A DNA stretch of 49,106 bases. Source: an uncultured Albidovulum sp. Its GTDB lineage: Bacteria > Pseudomonadota > Alphaproteobacteria > Rhodobacterales > Rhodobacteraceae. A program made the translations under genes and the position numbers. Positions 34,006 through 45,024 of the stretch are shown here, piece by piece. The first letter of the stretch is position 1, and each line of letters starts with the position of its first letter. The stretch is from assembly GCA_913064775.1 (NCBI GenBank), contig CAJYAD010000027.1, positions 1 to 49,106 of the forward strand, read 5' to 3'. The notes below the pieces were generated by a model, which ran no database searches, was not told where the DNA came from, and saw only the letters and a list, made by a program, of their open reading frames with translations.

Positions 34006-34944
34006 TCAGTAGCCGCGCGTGCGGTCAACCAGATGCACGAACGCCTCGCCGGCCTCGCCGCGCCGGACGTTCTCGGCGATCACCCGGCTGGCGGTCGAGG
34101 GCCGCGTCTCTGACGCGATATGCGGGGTGACGGTCACCTTGGGATGGGCCCAGAACGGATGCGCGGGCGGCAGGGGCTCCTCGCGGAAGACATCCAGCGT
34201 GGCATGGCCCAGCTGCCCCCGGTCCAGCGCCGCGATCAGGGCGTCGTCGTCGATCAGCGGGCCGCGCCCGGGATTGATCAGCGCGGCCCCCGGCGCCAAC
34301 AGCGCCAGCCGCCCGGCATTGATCAGGTTCTCGGTCTCGGCGGTCAGCGGCAGCAGCGTCACCACGATCTGCGCCCCGCTTAGCGCCTGTTCCAGGCCGG
34401 CGGCACCCGACAGGCAACGCAGCCCCGGCACCTCCCGGGGCGAGCGGCTCCAGCCGGTGACCGGGAAATTCAGCGCCGCCAGCGCCTCGCCACAGGCCCG
34501 CCCCAGCGCGCCGAGGCCCAGCACCGTCACCGGCCGCTCGCGCGCGATCGGCGGTACCGCCGTGTCATGCCGCCAGACCCCGTCTTGCACCAGCACATGC
34601 CGGTCGATGCCCAGATGATGGCGCAGCGCGTGCCCCACCACCCATTCCACCATGCCCTCGGTCATCGCCGGATCCACCATCCGGCACAGCGGCTGGGTCA
34701 GCGTGGCATTGCCCACGATCTTCTCGACCCCGGCCCAAAGGTTCAGCACCGCCTTGCAATTCGTATAGGGCGCGAAATCCACGATCTCTCCCCCCGGCGC
34801 GAAGACGATGTAATCCACCAATGCCGGATCGGGCGCCCGGTCACGCAGCAGCACCCTCAGCCCGGCCTCGGCAAAGGCCGCCTCCAGCGCCGCGCGATAT
34901 CTGGGCCAATGCTCGGCCCCCGCCGCGAAATAAACCTCGACCAT
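34006..34944 (-). CDS. Glyoxylate/hydroxypyruvate reductase A-like
   Basis: 312-residue D-2-hydroxyacid dehydrogenase of the GhrA type. Markers are KAVLNLWAGVEKIVGN, the NAD(P) motif VTVLGLGALGRACGEAL, ALINPGRGPLIDDDAL with the catalytic Arg, and VTPHIASETRPSTAS with the catalytic His. It reduces glyoxylate or hydroxypyruvate. The start at 34944 is favoured by GAGG 6 nt upstream; the ATG at 34950 also exists. The upstream purine-rich site is the edge of an AAATATCC repeat. It is first of the catabolic group in reading order, 66 nt after rodA on the same strand. Confidence 0.85.
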   Translation of the reverse strand: MVEVYFAAGAEHWPRYRAALEAAFAEAGLRVLLRDRAPDPALVDYIVFAPGGEIVDFAPYTNCKAVLNLWAGVEKIVGNATLTQPLCRMVDPAMTEGMVEWVVGHALRHHLGIDRHVLVQDGVWRHDTAVPPIARERPVTVLGLGALGRACGEALAALNFPVTGWSRSPREVPGLRCLSGAAGLEQALSGAQIVVTLLPLTAETENLINAGRLALLAPGAALINPGRGPLIDDDALIAALDRGQLGHATLDVFREEPLPPAHPFWAHPKVTVTPHIASETRPSTASRVIAENVRRGEAGEAFVHLVDRTRGY

Positions 34945-34952
34945 CCCCATCC

Positions 34953-35012
34953 TCTTCTTTCTGGCGGAAATATCCTCGGGGGGCGCAGGGGGGCAGACAG
35001 CCCCCCGCCTGC
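34953..35012 (+). repeat. AAATATCC hairpin repeat, copy 3
   Basis: TCTTCTTTCTGGCGGAAATATCC core, then hairpin GGGGGGC-AGACA-GCCCCCC (34988-35006). It lies between the rodA stop and the ghrA-like start, antisense to both. Its edge, AGAAAGAAGAGG on the minus strand, supplies the ghrA-like ribosome site. Confidence 0.75.
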
Positions 35013-35016
35013 GGCC

Positions 35017-36162
35017 TCACCGCCCCCGTGGCTTGTGGATATGCGCGCTCTGCACCAGCCCGAAGGCCCCCAGCAGAACCAGCATCGCCGACCCGCCGTA
35101 GGACACCAGCGGCAAGGGCACCCCCACCACCGGCGCCAGCCCCATCACCATGGCCATGTTCACCGCGAAGTAGAAGAAGAACGTCGCCGCGACACCCAGA
35201 ATCAGCAGTGACGAGAACCGGTCCTTGGTCTGCATCGCCGCCGAGATGCAGAAGGCAACGATCAGCACATAGAGCACCAGCAACGAGATCGCCCCGACGA
35301 AGCCGAATTCCTCACCCAGGGTGGTGAAGATGAAATCGGTCTGCTTTTCGGGCAGGAAGTTCAGCCGCGACTGGGTGCCCTGCAGATAGCCACGCCCGGC
35401 CCAGCCGCCCGATCCCAGCGCGATCTTCGCCTGCATGATGTGATAGCCCGCCCCCAGCGGGTCCGACCCGGGGTCCATGAAGATGTCGATGCGCTTGAAC
35501 TGATAGTCCTTCAGCAATTGCCAGGGCTTGCCGCGTGACATCATCACCAGCGTGATCAAGCCCGTCCCCAGCGCCGCCACCCCGCCGAAATACCACAGGC
35601 TGACGCCGGCGCAGAACATCACCACGGCGCCGCCCAGAAGCAGCAGGATCGCGGTGCCCAGATCGGGCTGTTTCAGCACCAGAATCGTGGGGACGATGAT
35701 CAGCACAACCGGCACCAGCACCCAGAACGGACGCGACACCTTCTTGGGATCGAGCCAGTCGTAATAGGCCGCCAGCATCATCACCAGCGCGATCTTCATC
35801 ACTTCCGAGGGCTGCAGCCGCATGAAGCCCAGGTTGATCCAGCGCTGCGCCCCCATGCCGACGGTGCCGACCAGCATCACCAGCACCAAAAGCGCCAATC
35901 CCACCAGATAGGACAGCCCCGCCATGTTGCGCCAGAACCAGATCGGCGTGAAGGCCACCGAGAACATCACCACCACGCCCAGCGCAAAGCGTTCCAGCTG
36001 CGGCTCGGCCCAGGGCTCCATCGAGCCGCCGGCGACGGAATAGAGCATCAAGAACCCGATCGAGCTTACCGTGGCCAGCAAGATCACCAGCGCCCAGTTG
36101 ACGTAGAGCACCTTCGAGAGGCCGGTCGGAACGGTCTTGACGGAATATTCGAGATAGCTCAT
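35017..36162 (-). CDS. rodA: Peptidoglycan glycosyltransferase RodA
   Basis: 381-residue SEDS protein with about ten transmembrane helices, polymerising lipid II during rod elongation together with PBP2. Family sequence includes FMRLQPSEVMKIALVMMLAAY, IVPTILVLKQPDLGTAILLL, SQSRLNFLPEKQTDFIFTTL with EEFGFVGA, and VGVPLPLVSYGGSAML near the end. It lies 12 nt after mrdA and is last of the elongasome operon. The length matches alphaproteobacterial RodA. Confidence 0.96.
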   Translation of the reverse strand: MSYLEYSVKTVPTGLSKVLYVNWALVILLATVSSIGFLMLYSVAGGSMEPWAEPQLERFALGVVVMFSVAFTPIWFWRNMAGLSYLVGLALLVLVMLVGTVGMGAQRWINLGFMRLQPSEVMKIALVMMLAAYYDWLDPKKVSRPFWVLVPVVLIIVPTILVLKQPDLGTAILLLLGGAVVMFCAGVSLWYFGGVAALGTGLITLVMMSRGKPWQLLKDYQFKRIDIFMDPGSDPLGAGYHIMQAKIALGSGGWAGRGYLQGTQSRLNFLPEKQTDFIFTTLGEEFGFVGAISLLVLYVLIVAFCISAAMQTKDRFSSLLILGVAATFFFYFAVNMAMVMGLAPVVGVPLPLVSYGGSAMLVLLGAFGLVQSAHIHKPRGR

Positions 36163-36174
36163 CGCGGCGCTCCC

Positions 36175-38121
36175 TCAGGCCCGGGTCCGCGCCGGGGTGG
36201 GCGCGGGCGCGAGGTCGCGCAGTTGCAACGCGTCCTGCGCCGCCTTCATCTCGTTGCGCTGATAGGCGGGATAGGCGGACAAGGGCGGCAGGCCTCCGTA
36301 CAGGGTTTGCAGCATCAGGTCGCGGGCGATGGCGGCGGCGGGGTGGGAACTGCCGCTGTGCTCGATCACCACCGACAGCGAATAGCGCGGATTGTCGAAC
36401 GGGGCAAAGGCCACGAACAGCCCGTGGTCGCGCCGGTTCCAGGGCAGATCGGCGTTCTTTACCAGACCGCGGGCGCGTTCGGCGGCGGTGATGCTGAACA
36501 CCTGACTGGTGCCGGTCTTGCCGGCCATGGTCATGCCCTCGGTCTCGATCCGGGCGAAATGGGCGGTGCCGTGTATGCCATTGACCACCGAGAAGAGGCC
36601 GCCGCGCACCCCGTCGGCCGCGAAGGCCTTGAAATCCATCGGCGGCGCCGGATGCACCGGCTGTTCGACCCCGTTGATCGAGCGCACCAGCCGCGGCTGG
36701 ATCGCGCGGCCGGTGGCGATGCGACCGGCCATCACCGCCAGCTGCAGCGGCGAGGCCAGCACATAGCCCTGGCCGATGGCCGAGTTCAGCGTATCGCCCA
36801 CCAGCCAGTCGCGCTTGTGGACCCGCCGCTTCCAGGCCTTGGTGGGGGTCAGCCCCTCGGCGATCGCCGACATTGGCAAATCGGGCCGCTCTCCCAGCCC
36901 CATCTTGTTGGCCATCGCGCTGATTGCATCGATGCCGACGCGCTGTGACACCTCATAGTAATAGACGTCACAGGACTGGGCGAGCGACTTGTTCAGATCC
37001 ACCTTGCCATGGCCCGAATGCTTCCAGCAGTGGAACCGGCGGTTGCCCAGCTGGACATAGCCCGGGCAATAGATGATCTCCTTCGGGTCCAGCTTGCCGG
37101 CCTCCAGCGCCGCCATCCCGGTGATGATCTTGAAGGTCGAGCCGGGCGGGTAGGTGCCCGCCACCGACTTGTCGACCAGCGGCCGGTGGTCGTTGTTCAG
37201 CAGCCGGTCGTAATCCTGATAGGAAATCCCGCGCACGAACAGGTTCGGATCGAACGAGGGCGAGGATCCGACCGCCAGCAGATCGCCGTTCGCCAGATCC
37301 ATCACCACCGCCGCCGCGGCCTGGTTGCCCAGCCGCGCATGCAGAAAGTCCTGCAGCGCCGCGTTGACGGTCAGCTGCACGTTGTCGCCGGGGGTCGGGG
37401 GGGTGCGGCTGAGCTCTCGCATGACGCGGCCGACGGCGTTCACCTCCAACTGCTTGGTGCCGGCCTTGCCGCGCAGCCGATCCTCCAGCTTCTGCTCGAC
37501 CCCGGACTTGCCGATCTGGAACTTGGGGATCTGTAGCACCGGGTCGGGATCGGCATAGCGCTTGAGGTCGCGTTCCGAGACCGGGCCGACATAGCCCACG
37601 ACATGGGCCAGATCCTTGTCCAGCGGATAGTGGCGCGACAGCCCGACCGAGGGCGAGATCCCGGGCAGCGCCGGGCCGTTCACCGCGACGCGCGACAGAT
37701 CCTCCCAGCTTAGCCGGTCGGCCACGGTGATCGGAACGAAGGGGCTGCGCCGCTTCATCTCGTGGATCGTGCTCTCGATATCCTCGTCGGTGACCGGGAT
37801 CAGATCCTTCAGCCGATTCAGCACCTCGCGGACGTTATCGCCCGCGTCCTCGCGCACGATGGTGACCGAATAGTTCTGTTCGTTCCCGGCCAGCAGGATG
37901 CCGTTGCGGTCGAAGATCAAGCCGCGGGCCGGGGGAATCAGGCGGATGTTGATGCGGTTCTCGTCGGCCAGCATCCGGTATTTGCCGGATTCGACGATCT
38001 GCATGTAGCGCATCCGCAGGCCCAGCCCGGCCACCACCGCGACCTGCGCCCCGCCCAGCAGAAGCGCCCGTCGCGTGACCTTGCGGGCGCTGGCGTCCGT
38101 ATCATGCGTCGACCGCCTCAT
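36175..38121 (-). CDS. mrdA: Penicillin-binding protein 2
   Basis: 648-residue elongation-specific transpeptidase. An N-terminal membrane anchor (LLLGGAQVAVVAGLGLRM) is followed by the PBP dimerisation domain (IPPARGLIFDRNGILLAGN) and the transpeptidase domain. Active-site Ser is in YPPGSTFKII, the second motif is in AQSCDVYYY, and the third is AGKTGTSQ. The start at 38121 overlaps the mreD stop by 4 nt; the open frame to 38334 is a shadow of mreD. The Pro/Ala/Arg-rich tail is dispensable-looking. Confidence 0.96.
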   Translation of the reverse strand: MRRSTHDTDASARKVTRRALLLGGAQVAVVAGLGLRMRYMQIVESGKYRMLADENRINIRLIPPARGLIFDRNGILLAGNEQNYSVTIVREDAGDNVREVLNRLKDLIPVTDEDIESTIHEMKRRSPFVPITVADRLSWEDLSRVAVNGPALPGISPSVGLSRHYPLDKDLAHVVGYVGPVSERDLKRYADPDPVLQIPKFQIGKSGVEQKLEDRLRGKAGTKQLEVNAVGRVMRELSRTPPTPGDNVQLTVNAALQDFLHARLGNQAAAAVVMDLANGDLLAVGSSPSFDPNLFVRGISYQDYDRLLNNDHRPLVDKSVAGTYPPGSTFKIITGMAALEAGKLDPKEIIYCPGYVQLGNRRFHCWKHSGHGKVDLNKSLAQSCDVYYYEVSQRVGIDAISAMANKMGLGERPDLPMSAIAEGLTPTKAWKRRVHKRDWLVGDTLNSAIGQGYVLASPLQLAVMAGRIATGRAIQPRLVRSINGVEQPVHPAPPMDFKAFAADGVRGGLFSVVNGIHGTAHFARIETEGMTMAGKTGTSQVFSITAAERARGLVKNADLPWNRRDHGLFVAFAPFDNPRYSLSVVIEHSGSSHPAAAIARDLMLQTLYGGLPPLSAYPAYQRNEMKAAQDALQLRDLAPAPTPARTRA

Positions 38122-38657
38122 AGCCGCTTGCCCAGGCTGTTGACCTCGCCCGGGGCGGCCTTCCTGAGGCCGAGAAACAGCGCCGAAATGGCAACGACGA
38201 AGGGGTAGGCGAGGATCGAGCCGAGGATTCGCGGGAAGACGAAACCGAAGTCGGGAAGCGGAAGGAATGTCACGGCGAAGGCCAATCTGTAGGCTATGAA
38301 ACAGGTGAGCATCACTATGGACACCATAAGCCATTCCGTCAGGAAACCCACTTCACGAAGGAACACGACACGGCCACGCAGGAATTCCGCCCCCAATAGC
38401 ACGATCACCGTCCACAGGCCGGGGGGGCGCATGACCAGGAAATCCTCAAGCAGGATCACCGCGCCGATCAGCAGGGCCGGAACATATTCGGGACGGCGCA
38501 ATACCCAGGCGAAGGTAAAGCCCAAAAGCAGGTCGGGGCCGGGCCAGTGCACCGGTTCGGTATCGATCGGCAGCAGGCGCAGGAACATCAAGAACCCCGC
38601 CAGAGCGACATAGAGCCCGCGATAGGCCCAAAGGACGCGGCGGAGCGATTCAGCCAT
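38118..38657 (-). CDS. mreD: Rod-shape-determining protein MreD
   Basis: 179-residue membrane protein with about five helices and the family phrase YVPALLIGAVILLEDFLVMRPPG. It is part of the MreBCD-RodA-PBP2 elongasome. The ATG at 38657 overlaps mreC by 8 nt; a GTG at 38669 is an alternative with no better ribosome site. Sequence conservation in MreD is low, and the call rests partly on its place between mreC and mrdA. Confidence 0.88.
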   Translation of the reverse strand: MAESLRRVLWAYRGLYVALAGFLMFLRLLPIDTEPVHWPGPDLLLGFTFAWVLRRPEYVPALLIGAVILLEDFLVMRPPGLWTVIVLLGAEFLRGRVVFLREVGFLTEWLMVSIVMLTCFIAYRLAFAVTFLPLPDFGFVFPRILGSILAYPFVVAISALFLGLRKAAPGEVNSLGKRL

Positions 38658-39603
38658 TGCCGCCCCCACCGCCGGCCCGTGGCCTGGCCGTATCCGAGGC
38701 AGATCCCGGCGCGGGCGGACCCTCTGCGGCGCCGCTTGCCCCGCCGGGCGGTGCGATCAGGCCGCCCGGGTCGGTGACCTTGGGGGTCGGCTTGCTGCGC
38801 AGCACGCGCAGGAAATCGAGGCGCTCGTAATCGGCCGCCAGACGCACCCGCAGCCGGTGGTCGGCGCCCTCGACGACCTGGCCCACCAGCAGCCCCGAGG
38901 GGAACACCCCACCGTCGCCCGAACTGACCACCCGGTCGCCCGGGCGCACCATGTCGCGGTTCTCCAGGAATTCCAGCGGCGGCACGGCGGTGTTGTCGCC
39001 GACCACCAGCGCATGCTGCCCCGAAGGCTGGATGGTGACCGGGATGCGGCTGTTCGAATCGGTCAGCAGGATCACCCGGCTGGTGGTTTCGCCCACCCCC
39101 GAGATCCGCCCCACGAGGCCCAGCCCGTCCATCACCGCCCAGCCGTCGACGATGCCGTCGCGCTTGCCGACGTTGATCAGCACCGACTGCCGGAACGGAG
39201 AGCCGGAATCAGCCAGCACCTGGCCGGTCACCTTGGTCAGCTGCGGGTCGATATGGACCTGGTTCAGGTCCAGCAGCTGGGCGTTCTTCTGCTCAAGCTG
39301 CAGCGCGGCCTCTTTCCAGGCCTTCATCTGCTGCAATTCGCGCCGCAGCTCTCGGTTCTGGTCGTAGATTCGGGTGTAGGATTCGAAATTGTTGGCCATG
39401 TCGGCCAGTTGCGTGACCGGCACCAGCGCCCATTCGAAATTCGGCACGATCCGGTCGATCAGCGCGGCGCGGAAGCGTTCGACGCGCGGGCTGTCCACCC
39501 GCCACAGCCCGAAGACCGCCAGCAGGAACAGGATCATCAACCCGATCAGGATACGCCTGATCGGGCGGATGAAATCGTCCTGTCCATTGTGGTCTTTCGG
39601 CAC
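38650..39603 (-). CDS. mreC: Rod-shape-determining protein MreC
   Basis: 317-residue bitopic protein: membrane helix (IRRILIGLMILFLLAVFGLW), a coiled coil (about residues 70-110, NRELRRELQQMKAWKEAALQ) and the MreC beta domain (VLINVGKRDGIVDGWAVMD, GLVGRISGVGETTSRVILLT). The C-terminus is a Pro/Gly/Ala-rich tail typical of alphaproteobacteria. A GTG start at 39603 is used, with GGAG 7 nt upstream. It lies 66 nt after mreB. Confidence 0.95.
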   Translation of the reverse strand: MPKDHNGQDDFIRPIRRILIGLMILFLLAVFGLWRVDSPRVERFRAALIDRIVPNFEWALVPVTQLADMANNFESYTRIYDQNRELRRELQQMKAWKEAALQLEQKNAQLLDLNQVHIDPQLTKVTGQVLADSGSPFRQSVLINVGKRDGIVDGWAVMDGLGLVGRISGVGETTSRVILLTDSNSRIPVTIQPSGQHALVVGDNTAVPPLEFLENRDMVRPGDRVVSSGDGGVFPSGLLVGQVVEGADHRLRVRLAADYERLDFLRVLRSKPTPKVTDPGGLIAPPGGASGAAEGPPAPGSASDTARPRAGGGGGNG

Positions 39604-39669
39604 GACTGCTCCAGTTCAACGCGCCCGGCCCGATGGGGTGTCCAAGGGGCCGGCCGGGGGCTGCGCGCG

Positions 39670-42415
<2,746 letters not shown>

Positions 42416-42451
42416 GTCTGAATCTCTTCGTATCTGTTCTCGGCTTGCGTT

Positions 42452-42499
42452 CCGGCGCTGGTCACCCCTGAGCGGCGCGCCGGTAAACGGGCACGCTCA
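42452..42499 (-). promoter_or_regulatory. Mutually exclusive hairpins in the leuA leader
   Basis: On the minus strand, stem A pairs TGAGCG (42499-42494, overlapping the leader stop codon) with CGCTCA (42474-42469). Stem B pairs CCGGCGC (42483-42477) with GCGCCGG (42458-42452). The 5' arm of B lies in the loop of A, so they cannot form together. No T-run follows; attenuation may be Rho-dependent or translational. Confidence 0.55.
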
Positions 42500-42586
42500 A
42501 GGGCGGCTAAGGAGAAGCAGGAGGCCACGGGCCGAAAGGGCGCAAAGGGCCCCCCGATCGGATGCGATATGCAAATCCCGTGTCAT
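42497..42586 (-). CDS. leuL: Leucine leader peptide of leuA
   Basis: A 29-codon ORF read MTRDLHIASDRGALCALSAR then GLLLLLSRP. It has eight Leu in total, five of them consecutive (CTC CTG CTT CTC CTT). This is the mark of a transcription-attenuation peptide that senses charged tRNA-Leu. It has no Shine-Dalgarno. TATAGT at 42600-42595 would start transcription about 2 nt before the ATG, so the mRNA is probably leaderless, as is known for trpL of Sinorhizobium. It ends 81 nt before leuA and overlaps the first of two alternative hairpins. Too short for routine gene finders. Confidence 0.75.
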   Translation of the reverse strand: MTRDLHIASDRGALCALSARGLLLLLSRP

Positions 42587-42594
42587 GGGGCCGG

Positions 42595-42600
42595 ACTATA
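42595..42600 (-). promoter_or_regulatory. Predicted -10 element of leuL-leuA
   Basis: TATAGT on the minus strand (42600-42595). The -35 region is a T/C-rich stretch (CTTTCC/TTTCCT) without a clear TTGACA. Spacing puts the transcript start at about 42588. Confidence 0.45.
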
Positions 42601-42689
42601 CGGGCCGAGGGAAAAAAGGAAAGGGGGAATTGGGGAAGAGTTCGCGACGGGAAAGCGGCGCGGCTATGCCCTTCTACAGCTCGCCCGGC

Positions 42690-43721
42690 TCAGCCCCGAA
42701 GGGCTTCCAGCATCACATGCACGTTCTCGGGGTCCGCATCCGGCGTGATCCCGTGGCCGAGGTTGAAGATATGCGGGCCCCCGGCGAAGGCATCGCGAAT
42801 GCGCCGGGTTTCCTCGGCCAGGGCCTGCCCGCCGGTCACCATCAGCTTCGGATCCAGGTTGCCCTGCACGCAGCCGTCGACCTGCACGTTTTCCGCCGCC
42901 CAGTCGGCCGAGACGGAATTGTCCAGCGCCACGCAATCGGCGCCGGTGGCGCGGGCAAAGCCGACATAGCGCGCGCCGGCCTCGCGCGGGAAGGCGATGA
43001 CCGGCAGCCCCGGGTGGCGCGCCTTCAGCGCGGCGATGATCCGCTTCGCCGGCGTCAGGCAGAAATCGTCGAAATCCTGGCCCTTGAGGCTGCCCGCCCA
43101 ACTGTCGAAAAGCTTCACCACCTCGGCTCCGGCCTCGACCTGGCACGAGAGGTACTCGATTGTCGCCTCGGTCAGCAGGTCGATCAGCGCGGTGAAGGTC
43201 GCGCGGTCTGTGTCCTTCAGCTTGTGCGCAGGGGCCTGATCGGGGGTGCCGCGTCCGGCGATCATGTAGGTCGCCACCGTCCAGGGGGCGCCGGCGAAAC
43301 CGATCAGCGTGGTCTCGGGCGGCAAGTCGCGCGCGACGGTGCGCACGGTCTCGTAGACCGGCGACAGCACCTCGTGGATGTCGTCGCGGCCCTTCAGTCT
43401 GGCAAGACCGGCCGCATCGGTGATCGTCGAAAGCCGCGGGCCTTCGCCGGTGACGAACCACAGATCGGCCCCCAGCGCCTGAGGCAGCAGCAGGATGTCG
43501 GCGAACAGGATCGCGGCGTCGAAACCATAGCGGCGGATCGGTTGCAGCGTGACCTCGGCGGCCAGTTCGGGATTGTAGCAAAGCGACAGGAAATCGCCCG
43601 CCTTGGCCCGGGTCGCGCGGTATTCGGGCAGGTAGCGCCCCGCCTGCCGCATCAGCCAGACCGGCGGCACTGTCTGGGTCTCGCCCCTGAGCGCCCTGAG
43701 AATGGTCTTGTCGGTGGCCAT
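42690..43721 (-). CDS. hemE: Uroporphyrinogen decarboxylase
   Basis: 343-residue enzyme that decarboxylates uroporphyrinogen III to coproporphyrinogen III, used for heme and, in phototrophs, bacteriochlorophyll. The signature [17 protein letters not shown] is present, followed by the catalytic Asp in [11 protein letters not shown] and [14 protein letters not shown]. The start at 43721 has GGAGGGG upstream; the frame runs to 44111 as a shadow of hemC. It is divergent from hemC across 100 nt. A TTGACA (43774-43769, minus) could be its -35, with a poor -10. Confidence 0.97.
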   Translation of the reverse strand: MATDKTILRALRGETQTVPPVWLMRQAGRYLPEYRATRAKAGDFLSLCYNPELAAEVTLQPIRRYGFDAAILFADILLLPQALGADLWFVTGEGPRLSTITDAAGLARLKGRDDIHEVLSPVYETVRTVARDLPPETTLIGFAGAPWTVATYMIAGRGTPDQAPAHKLKDTDRATFTALIDLLTEATIEYLSCQVEAGAEVVKLFDSWAGSLKGQDFDDFCLTPAKRIIAALKARHPGLPVIAFPREAGARYVGFARATGADCVALDNSVSADWAAENVQVDGCVQGNLDPKLMVTGGQALAEETRRIRDAFAGGPHIFNLGHGITPDADPENVHVMLEALRG

Positions 43722-43821
43722 GTTCCCCTCCGTCTTGTGGCGCCCTGCCTTGCGCGGCGGCGCCTCGGTGTCAAGCGACGCCCCCATTGTCAGGCGCTTT
43801 TGCCACGGGTAGGAGGAAGGC

Positions 43822-44781
43822 ATGACCCGCATCCTTCCCACCCCCGACCGCCCGCTTCGCATCGGCACCCGCGGCTCGCCGCTTGCCCTGGCCCAGGCGC
43901 ATGAGACCCGAGACCGGCTGATGGCGGCGCATGGCCTGCCCGAGGCGGCCTTTGAGGTGGTGGTGATCCACACCAGCGGCGACAATCGCGCGATGATCGC
44001 GGCCGACCGGGCGCTGAAGGAGATCGGCAACAAGGGCCTCTTCACCAAGGAGATCGAAGAGGCGCTGACGGCGGGGCGGATCGACATCGCCGTGCATTCG
44101 ATGAAGGACATGCCGACGGCGCAGCCCGCGGGGCTGGTGCTGGACTGCTACCTCCCGCGCGAGGATGTGCGCGACGCTTTCGTCTCGCCCATCGCGGCGG
44201 GGATCGCGGATCTGCCGCAGGGGGCGGTGGTCGGATCGTCCAGCCTGCGACGGCGCGCGCAACTGGCGGCGCGGCGACCGGATCTGCAGCTTGTGGAGTT
44301 TCGCGGCAACGTCCAGACCCGGATGCGCAAGCTTGCCGACGGGGTGGTGGCGGCGACTTTCCTGGCGATGGCGGGGTTGAACCGGCTGGGCATGGCCGAG
44401 GTCGCCCGCGCCGCGATCGCGCCCGAAGAGATGCTGCCCGCCGTGGCCCAGGGTGCAATCGGGATTGAGCGGCGCACGGCGGATGCGGCGACGGCCGACT
44501 TGCTGGAAGCGATTCACGACGGCCCCACCGGGCAGCGACTGGTGGCGGAGCGCGCGTTTCTGGCGGCGTTGGACGGGTCCTGCGAGACGCCGATCGCCGG
44601 GCTTGCGGAGCTTGAGGGCGGCGCGCTTTGGCTGCGCGGCGAGATCGTGCGGCCGGACGGATCGCAGGTCCTGGCGGGCGAGAGGCGCGGCCCGGTGGGC
44701 GACGGCGCCGCGCTGGGCACGGATCTGGCGCGCGAATTGCGGGGGCGGGCGCCGAAGGACTTCTTCGACTGGCGGTCCTGA
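43822..44781 (+). CDS. hemC: Porphobilinogen deaminase (hydroxymethylbilane synthase)
   Basis: 319-residue HemC joining four porphobilinogens into hydroxymethylbilane. It shows [46 protein letters not shown] and [12 protein letters not shown]. The dipyrromethane-binding Cys is in [22 protein letters not shown] precedes the ATG. It is followed by a GC-rich hairpin and a pair of AAATATCC repeats. Divergence from hemE suggests shared control of the heme branch. Confidence 0.97.
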   Translation: MTRILPTPDRPLRIGTRGSPLALAQAHETRDRLMAAHGLPEAAFEVVVIHTSGDNRAMIAADRALKEIGNKGLFTKEIEEALTAGRIDIAVHSMKDMPTAQPAGLVLDCYLPREDVRDAFVSPIAAGIADLPQGAVVGSSSLRRRAQLAARRPDLQLVEFRGNVQTRMRKLADGVVAATFLAMAGLNRLGMAEVARAAIAPEEMLPAVAQGAIGIERRTADAATADLLEAIHDGPTGQRLVAERAFLAALDGSCETPIAGLAELEGGALWLRGEIVRPDGSQVLAGERRGPVGDGAALGTDLARELRGRAPKDFFDWRS

Positions 44782-44782
44782 G

Positions 44783-44799
44783 GCGCGCGCTGCGCGCGC
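44783..44799 (+). terminator. Short GC stem-loop after hemC
   Basis: GCGCGCG-CTG-CGCGCGC (44783-44799) begins 2 nt after the hemC stop. Alternating GC with no T-run; terminator role is weakly supported. Confidence 0.35.
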
Positions 44800-44815
44800 A
44801 AGGCTGGACGTTCGA

Positions 44816-44870
44816 TGGGGGCTCTGCCCCCAAACCCCCGGGATATTTGGGCCAAAGTGAAAGCGAGAAG
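44816..44870 (-). repeat. AAATATCC hairpin repeat, copy 4 (inverted)
   Basis: On the minus strand CGCTTTCACTTTGGCCCAAATATCCCGGG is the variant core (first part shown only as positions 44870-44840), followed by hairpin TGGGGGC-TCT-GCCCCCA (44816-44832). It is inverted relative to copy 5, 10 nt away. Confidence 0.75.
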
Positions 44871-44880
44871 TGTTCTTCGG

Positions 44881-44907
44881 CTTTCTTTCTGGTGGAAATA
44901 TCCTAAG
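44881..44907 (+). repeat. AAATATCC repeat, copy 5 (hairpin missing)
   Basis: CTTTCTTTCTGGTGGAAATA TCC core without the usual GC hairpin after it. It faces copy 4. Confidence 0.7.
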
Positions 44908-45024
44908 GCGACGCCGTCCTTGCGCCATCGGTCCGAACGACGATGACGGCGGGGTGTGCCCCCGGCGCGCGCGGTTCTGTCTGCTCTGGCGGTGGGGTGG
45001 GGCAGGGTGATACTCTGACCTCCC

